DNA of 10,017 nt from Synergistales bacterium. Lineage in GTDB: Bacteria > Synergistota > Synergistia > Synergistales > 79-D21. The stretch covers positions 180,542 to 190,558 of the forward strand of contig JADLKH010000004.1 in assembly GCA_015657435.1 (NCBI GenBank), read 5' to 3'. Shown one piece after another: positions 6,338 to 10,017 of the stretch; the first letter of the stretch is position 1, and each line of letters begins with the position of its first letter. The position numbers were made by a program, and so were the translations under genes. The notes beneath the pieces are model-generated. The model saw nothing but the letters and a program-made list of their open reading frames with translations. It ran no database searches and was not told the DNA's origin.

Positions 6338-7333
6338 ATGAAGTCTTGCCGGTGGTTTTCTCGTATTGTCGGTGTCCTGCTTTTCGTTTCCCTTCTCGCG
6401 GCGGGGTCCGCGTTTGTGCCGGGGGCGGCGGAAGCGGTGACCAAGCTGCGGATGGGCCATGAAATGCCCGAGAACCATCCCTACCATATCGGTTCCGTGA
6501 AGTTCGGGGACATCCTGAAGCAGAAGACCGGCGGCAGGATCGAGGTCGTCGTCTACCCCAACGGCCAGTTGGGCAACCAGAAACAGCTCGCGGAAATGGT
6601 CGCGGCCGGCCAGCTGGATCTCTGCCTCGTCTGGCAGGGCATCATGGAAAGCTACGACAAGAACACGGGCGTCGTGTCCCTTCCGTTCATCTTCGACAGC
6701 TGGAAACACACCTGGAAGGTTGTCGACGGCCCGGTGGGACAGGAGATTTTCAAGCCTCTCGAAGCCAAAAACATCAAGGTCGTGACGGTTTTCAACAACG
6801 GACTCTACAACGTGGTGTCCAGGGTTCCCGTCAAGAGTCCCGCCGACATGAAGGGCATCAAGCTCCGCGTCCAGCCCTCGGCGGTTTTCGTGGAGACCGG
6901 CCAGATGATGGGATCGGTCGTGACCCCTATGGCCTTCGGCGAAGTCTACTCCGCTTTGCAGCTCGGGGCCATCGATGCCCAGATCCAGGGGCCCATCAAC
7001 GTTCGCAAGAGCAAGCACTTCGAAGTGGCCAAATACACCTGCCAGAACGAGATTTCCTTCCTTCTGGAACCCATGCTGATGAACGCGAAGGCGTTCAACG
7101 CCCTCTCCAAGGAAGATCAGAAGGCGGTGCTGGATGCGGCGCATGAGGCGGCCGTGTGGCAGAGGAAGTTTGCGGAGGAAGAGGAAGTTCGGGACACCGT
7201 GTTCCTGAAGGCCAACGGGATGCAGTACTACAAGGCCGACAAAAACCAGTGGCGTGCCGCGACGATGCCGATGTACGACAAGCATCCGGAGTGGAAGGGC
7301 ATGGTCAAGAAGATCAACGACCTGAAAAAGTAA
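6338..7333 (+). CDS. dctP: TRAP transporter substrate-binding protein, DctP family
   Basis: 331 residues from the ATG at 6338 (in-frame alternatives lie at 6326, 6329 and 6332). The signal peptide ends near AEA-VT at 33, so the protein is periplasmic or surface-exposed. It captures a carboxylate and delivers it to the DctQM membrane complex. Family marks are the mature start TKLRMGHEMPENHPY (35-49), YPNGQLG (73-79), SLPFIFDS (114-121), the substrate-carboxylate-binding Arg177 in GIKLRVQ (173-179), and the long-helix motif GEVYSALQLGAIDAQ (201-215). After this motif the family often has an E-N pair; here the sequence is IQGPIN, so the pocket may differ. This is the first gene of the operon; dctQ follows after an 86-base spacer holding a strong hairpin. 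The ligand is a carboxylate by family rule; the downstream hydro-lyase suggests a hydroxy- or unsaturated di/tricarboxylate. Confidence 0.93.
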   Translation: MKSCRWFSRIVGVLLFVSLLAAGSAFVPGAAEAVTKLRMGHEMPENHPYHIGSVKFGDILKQKTGGRIEVVVYPNGQLGNQKQLAEMVAAGQLDLCLVWQGIMESYDKNTGVVSLPFIFDSWKHTWKVVDGPVGQEIFKPLEAKNIKVVTVFNNGLYNVVSRVPVKSPADMKGIKLRVQPSAVFVETGQMMGSVVTPMAFGEVYSALQLGAIDAQIQGPINVRKSKHFEVAKYTCQNEISFLLEPMLMNAKAFNALSKEDQKAVLDAAHEAAVWQRKFAEEEEVRDTVFLKANGMQYYKADKNQWRAATMPMYDKHPEWKGMVKKINDLKK

Positions 7334-7355
7334 AAGGAGACAGAGGCGGAGCATG

Positions 7356-7396
7356 TGTGCCCGGCCGCTACCCAAAGGGTCATGCGGCCGGGCACA
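7356..7396 (+). repeat. Intercistronic hairpin between dctP and dctQ
   Basis: The 13-base arm TGTGCCCGGCCGC (7356-7368) pairs perfectly with 7384-7396, and inside it ACCC (7370-7373) pairs with GGGT (7377-7380) around an AAA loop. No T-tract follows, so complete termination is unlikely. Stable hairpins after the binding-protein gene of transporter operons commonly protect the upstream mRNA from 3' exonucleases or partially block transcription, giving more binding protein than membrane subunits. That role is inferred here. Confidence 0.75.
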
Positions 7397-7419
7397 TTGA
7401 ATTTCGGGAGGTGCGCGCC

Positions 7420-7899
7420 ATGGTTTTGAAAAAGGCAGACGGGTTGCTCATCAAGATTACCGATTTTTTCACCATCGTCTCGATGTTTTCCCTGACGATC
7501 ATGGTTTCCTTCCAGGTCCTGAACCGTTTCATCCTGCACTGGCCTGCCGCCTGGACCGAGGAGATGGCCCGATACAACTTCGTCTGGGTTTCGCTCCTGG
7601 GTGCGGTCTCAGCTCTTCACTACAAGAGGCACCTGTCGGTGGACATTCTCTTCGAGACCCTCAAGTCCGAGAAGCTCAAGAAAAAACTGACTGTCATCGG
7701 TCTGCTTTTCATTCTCCTGTTCAGCCTCATCCTGACCTGGACAGGGTGGCAGTACACGAAAGCGAACATCAACGTCAATTGCGAGTTCGGGGCTTTCCCG
7801 CTGGGGATCATCTACGCGATCATGCCGATATCGGGGATCCTCCTTACCGTCGTAAGCCTTCGGCAGATTGTCGAAGAGCTTGGAAATTTGCCGAGGTGA
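7420..7899 (+). CDS. dctQ: TRAP transporter small membrane subunit, DctQ family
   Basis: 159 residues with four predicted membrane segments (about 14-36, 52-67, 90-110, 127-147), the standard DctQ architecture. The conserved WTEEMARYNFVW segment (45-56) with the Glu pair and Arg51, then GAVSALHYKRHLSVD (61-75), is the family signature. DctQ pairs with DctM in the inner membrane and helps dock the loaded binding protein. The frame is open far upstream, into dctP, but the ATG at 7420 is chosen because GGGAGGTG (7406-7413) lies 6 bases before it and the protein then has normal length and topology. Its TGA is inside the ribosome site of dctM, so the two are translationally coupled. Confidence 0.92.
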   Translation: MVLKKADGLLIKITDFFTIVSMFSLTIMVSFQVLNRFILHWPAAWTEEMARYNFVWVSLLGAVSALHYKRHLSVDILFETLKSEKLKKKLTVIGLLFILLFSLILTWTGWQYTKANINVNCEFGAFPLGIIYAIMPISGILLTVVSLRQIVEELGNLPR

Positions 7900-7903
7900 G
7901 GGC

Positions 7904-9187
7904 ATGGAACTCCTGATTTTCTTCGGATCCTTCTTCGTGCTGTTGTTCATCAATATCCCGATCGGGATTTGCATGGCGTTGTCTTCGCTTTTCTACGTCG
8001 TGGCCAACGGAGACTTCTTCCTGATTTCGATTCTCGCGCCGCGGATCTTTGCCGGGATCAATAATTTCTCGATGCTGGCCATTCCCCTGTTCATCCTCTC
8101 GGGCGACCTGCTTTCCTGCGGGAAGGCGTCAAAGGTCCTTCTCGACATGGCCAACAGCTTCGTGGGGCACTTCAAGGGCGGACTGTCGACCGTGACCACT
8201 CTGGCGTGCATGTTTTTCGGGGCCGTTTCGGGCTCGGGCGCGGCGACCGCGTCGGCGATCGGTTCGATCGTCGCTCCCGAATCGGAACGCATGGGCTACA
8301 AGAAGGATTTCATCGCCGCCGTCATCGCCGCGGCGGGTCCCTTGGGCATCCTGATCCCGCCCAGTATTCCGATGGTGGTTTACGGGGCGGCCACGGACAC
8401 CTCGATCGGGGCTCTCCTTCTTTCGGGCGTCGGTCCCGGAGTGCTGTTCGGGGTCATTCTCATCGTTTACGGCTATTGGGTTTCCTCTAAAAAAGGATAT
8501 GGAAGCATCGCGCAATTCAGCTGGACCAAAGTGCTTCGTTGCTGCAGGGATGCCGGTTGGGCCTTCCTGACGCCGGTCATCATCGTCGGCGGAATCTATT
8601 CGGGCGTCTTCACGCCCACGGAAGCTGCGGCCGCGGCGGCCGTCTACAGCCTTTTCGTCGGGCTGTTCATCTACAGGGGATTCGGGGTCAGGGAACTTCC
8701 GCAGATCTTCCTCAGGAGCGCGATCGCTTCCGCGGCCATCATGTTTGTCGTCGGCGGGGTCGTCATGTTCGGATGGGTTCTCACGCGGGAACAGATCCCC
8801 CAGATGATCACGAAGGCCATCCTGGCCAACATCACCAGCCCCATGGTTTTTCTCCTCATCATGAACGCGATCATGCTCGTCGCGGGGATGCTCATGGATC
8901 CCTCCCCGGCGATCATTCTCTTCGCTCCGCTGCTCCTGCCCGCCGCCCAGGCGTTCCAGATCGATCTCGTCTACTTCGGCGCGCTGATGGTCGCGAACCT
9001 CGCGATCGGGCTCATCACCCCTCCGGTTGCCCTGACGCTCTATGTTTCGTCGCAGATCTGCGGGGTCAGCGTGTCCAGGATCATCAAGGAAGTCCTGCCC
9101 ATGGTCGGCCTGCTCGTTTTCGGGCTTTTGCTTCTGATCCTTTTCCCGGGAATCTGCATGTACCTGCCGAACCTTTTCTTCAAATAA
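7904..9187 (+). CDS. dctM: TRAP transporter large membrane subunit, DctM family
   Basis: 427 residues, the normal DctM length, with about eleven to twelve membrane segments. It forms the ion-coupled (usually sodium) transport pore. Family motifs in order: IPLFILSGDLL (60-70), VSGSGAATASAIGSI (108-122), GPLGILIPPSIPMVVYG (145-161), TPTEAAAA (237-244), MDPSPAIILFAPLLLPAA (331-348) and GLITPPVALTLYV (369-381). The ATG at 7904 is preferred over an in-frame ATG at 7868: the ribosome site GAGGTGA (7893-7899) lies 4 bases upstream and the upstream start would add twelve residues overlapping dctQ. The next gene follows almost at once with its own GGAGG site. Confidence 0.95.
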   Translation: MELLIFFGSFFVLLFINIPIGICMALSSLFYVVANGDFFLISILAPRIFAGINNFSMLAIPLFILSGDLLSCGKASKVLLDMANSFVGHFKGGLSTVTTLACMFFGAVSGSGAATASAIGSIVAPESERMGYKKDFIAAVIAAAGPLGILIPPSIPMVVYGAATDTSIGALLLSGVGPGVLFGVILIVYGYWVSSKKGYGSIAQFSWTKVLRCCRDAGWAFLTPVIIVGGIYSGVFTPTEAAAAAAVYSLFVGLFIYRGFGVRELPQIFLRSAIASAAIMFVVGGVVMFGWVLTREQIPQMITKAILANITSPMVFLLIMNAIMLVAGMLMDPSPAIILFAPLLLPAAQAFQIDLVYFGALMVANLAIGLITPPVALTLYVSSQICGVSVSRIIKEVLPMVGLLVFGLLLLILFPGICMYLPNLFFK

Positions 9188-9198
9188 GCGAGAACTGA

Positions 9199-9204
9199 AG
9201 GAGG
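9199..9204 (+). promoter_or_regulatory. Shine-Dalgarno site bearing on the hydro-lyase start
   Basis: AGGAGG lies only one base before the ATG at 9206, too close for normal initiation, but ten bases before the in-frame TTG at 9215. This favours TTG 9215 as the start. The ATG remains possible and would add three residues. Confidence 0.5.
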
Positions 9205-9214
9205 AATGAGTCTC

Positions 9215-10017
9215 TTGGCGCAATTTGGAAACCTCAGCGAGGTCGTTTACGGACTGATCCAGCGGTCGACGAAGGGGATCTCCCCGGATGTTCGGGCGCT
9301 GCTTGAAAAAGCCCTGGAGCAGGAGAGCGACGAGACTCCGAAAAGTATGCTGCGGGCGATGCTGGAAAACGAGAGGAAGGCGGGGGAACAGGGCAAGCCC
9401 GTGTGCCAGTCCCCCGGTTTCCCGACGGTATATGTGAGCTTCGGGGATGCCTCCGTTCCGGGGGCGGACCTGAAGAAGATCTGGGCGGAACAACTGGTCA
9501 GGGGGACGAAGAATCAGCTGCTCAGGCCAAGCATGGTTCACGTGCTCACGCGCGTGAACCCGGGCGACAACTCGGGGCCCGGCGTGCCGAACTTCGAGTT
9601 CGACTACAACCCGGGTCAGGAATATCTGGAGATGATCGTGAGCTTCAAGGGATGCGGCGCGGAGCTGGCGAACGCCATGCAGATCTTCACGGTGGCGAAG
9701 CTGGAGAAGGACAAAAACTATGCGGGACTGAAGCGATGGGTCCTGGATACCGTCATCAAGGGCGGAGGCAAGCCGTGTCCGCCCGCCGCGATCGGCATCG
9801 GCCTGGGCGGACAGATGGATGTGGCCTGCAAGCTGGCCAGGAAGGCGGTCAGCGTCAGACGCTGGGACGACGTGAACCCGGATCCCCTGTACGCGGAACT
9901 CGAGAAGGAACTGCTGGAAAACGTCAACAGCCTGGGAATCGGTCCCGCGGGAACGGGGGGAAAGACCACGCTCCTGGCTGTGAAGGTCGAGGGCGTGTCC
10001 ACCCATACGGCCATCGC
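9215..10017 (+). CDS. Class I (Fe-S) fumarate hydratase/tartrate dehydratase-like alpha subunit (3' truncated by window)
   Basis: 267 residues are visible; the frame is open to the window end. It matches the N-terminal half of class I fumarases (FumA/TtdA alpha, PF05681), which add or remove water from hydroxy-dicarboxylates with a 4Fe-4S cluster. Matching segments are PVCQ (62-65, cluster Cys64), RPSMVHVLTRVNPGDNS (104-120), FKGCGAELAN (144-153), GGKPCPPAAIGIGLGG (184-199, cluster Cys188) and EGVSTHTAI (259-267). The third cluster Cys would lie beyond the edge, where a beta subunit gene or C-terminal domain is expected. The odd feature is CQSPG where the family has CQDTG, so the Asp placed at the active site in class I fumarases is Ser66 here; NTGDNT and KGGGSEN are also altered. 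The gene follows dctM by 18-27 bases, so it is in the TRAP operon and probably acts on the imported acid. The fold is sure, the substrate is open. Confidence 0.88.
   Translation, partial: MAQFGNLSEVVYGLIQRSTKGISPDVRALLEKALEQESDETPKSMLRAMLENERKAGEQGKPVCQSPGFPTVYVSFGDASVPGADLKKIWAEQLVRGTKNQLLRPSMVHVLTRVNPGDNSGPGVPNFEFDYNPGQEYLEMIVSFKGCGAELANAMQIFTVAKLEKDKNYAGLKRWVLDTVIKGGGKPCPPAAIGIGLGGQMDVACKLARKAVSVRRWDDVNPDPLYAELEKELLENVNSLGIGPAGTGGKTTLLAVKVEGVSTHTAI

Noticed and set aside
7156..7419. N-terminal extension of dctQ into dctP
   Set aside because: The upstream residues are a frame-shifted reading of DctP and of the hairpin. The ribosome site at 7406-7413 and family length support the start at 7420.
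8129..10006. Very long open frame (about 625 codons) on the - strand opposite dctM and the hydro-lyase
   Set aside because: Translation is rich in Arg, His, Asp and Gly with no domain pattern. It is the shadow expected opposite GC-rich genes, and the + strand carries clear DctM and fumarase motifs.
1..10017. Mobile element, CRISPR array, tRNA, rRNA or phage genes
   Set aside because: I see no transposase, integrase, terminal repeats, regularly spaced repeats or tRNA-like cloverleaf. The genes look like ordinary chromosomal metabolism and transport.

Overview
The window is GC-rich, gene-dense bacterial DNA with no rRNA, tRNA, CRISPR array or insertion sequence that I can see. Shine-Dalgarno sites are strong (GGAGG-type), and TTG is probably used as a start at least once. 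The gene content is an exported serine hydrolase, a TRAP carboxylate transporter, a class I (Fe-S) fumarase-like subunit, an AspT/YidE-type carrier and an amidohydrolase of the deaminase type. This suits an anaerobic, amino-acid and organic-acid-using bacterium. Synergistota would fit, but that is inference from gene mix and style; no phylogenetic marker is present.

Layout. (1) Positions 1-1146, + strand: the 3' part of an amidohydrolase whose N-terminus lies outside the window. It faces a serine hydrolase of the beta-lactamase/D-aminopeptidase fold (1213-2766, - strand), and a shared bidirectional terminator hairpin separates the two. (2) Positions 2767-2922: a divergent intergenic region with a candidate promoter and an operator-like inverted repeat. 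It is followed by a tight three-gene + strand unit: an HpcH/HpaI-type aldolase (2923-3702), an exported LmeA/DUF2993-like protein (3718-4488) and a CsaA-like tRNA-binding protein (4507-4866). (3) An AspT/YidE-family carrier on the - strand (4863-6017), whose stop codon overlaps that of the tRNA-binding gene. (4) A 320-bp divergent control region (6018-6337) with several short dyads, AT-rich TTTAC repeats and candidate promoters. (5) A + strand operon from 6338 to the window end: TRAP transporter dctP, dctQ and dctM, then the alpha subunit of a class I fumarase/tartrate-dehydratase-like hydro-lyase, cut by the window edge. A strong hairpin sits between dctP and dctQ.

Working model. The TRAP system imports a carboxylate using the sodium or proton gradient, and the co-transcribed hydro-lyase dehydrates or hydrates it. 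The hydro-lyase keeps its two visible cluster cysteines but has SPG where the family has DTG, so its substrate may not be fumarate/malate. The divergent AspT-like carrier may exchange or export a related organic acid or amino acid. The nearby HpcH/HpaI aldolase acts on 2-keto-3-deoxy-type acids, but a link to the same pathway is only suggestive.
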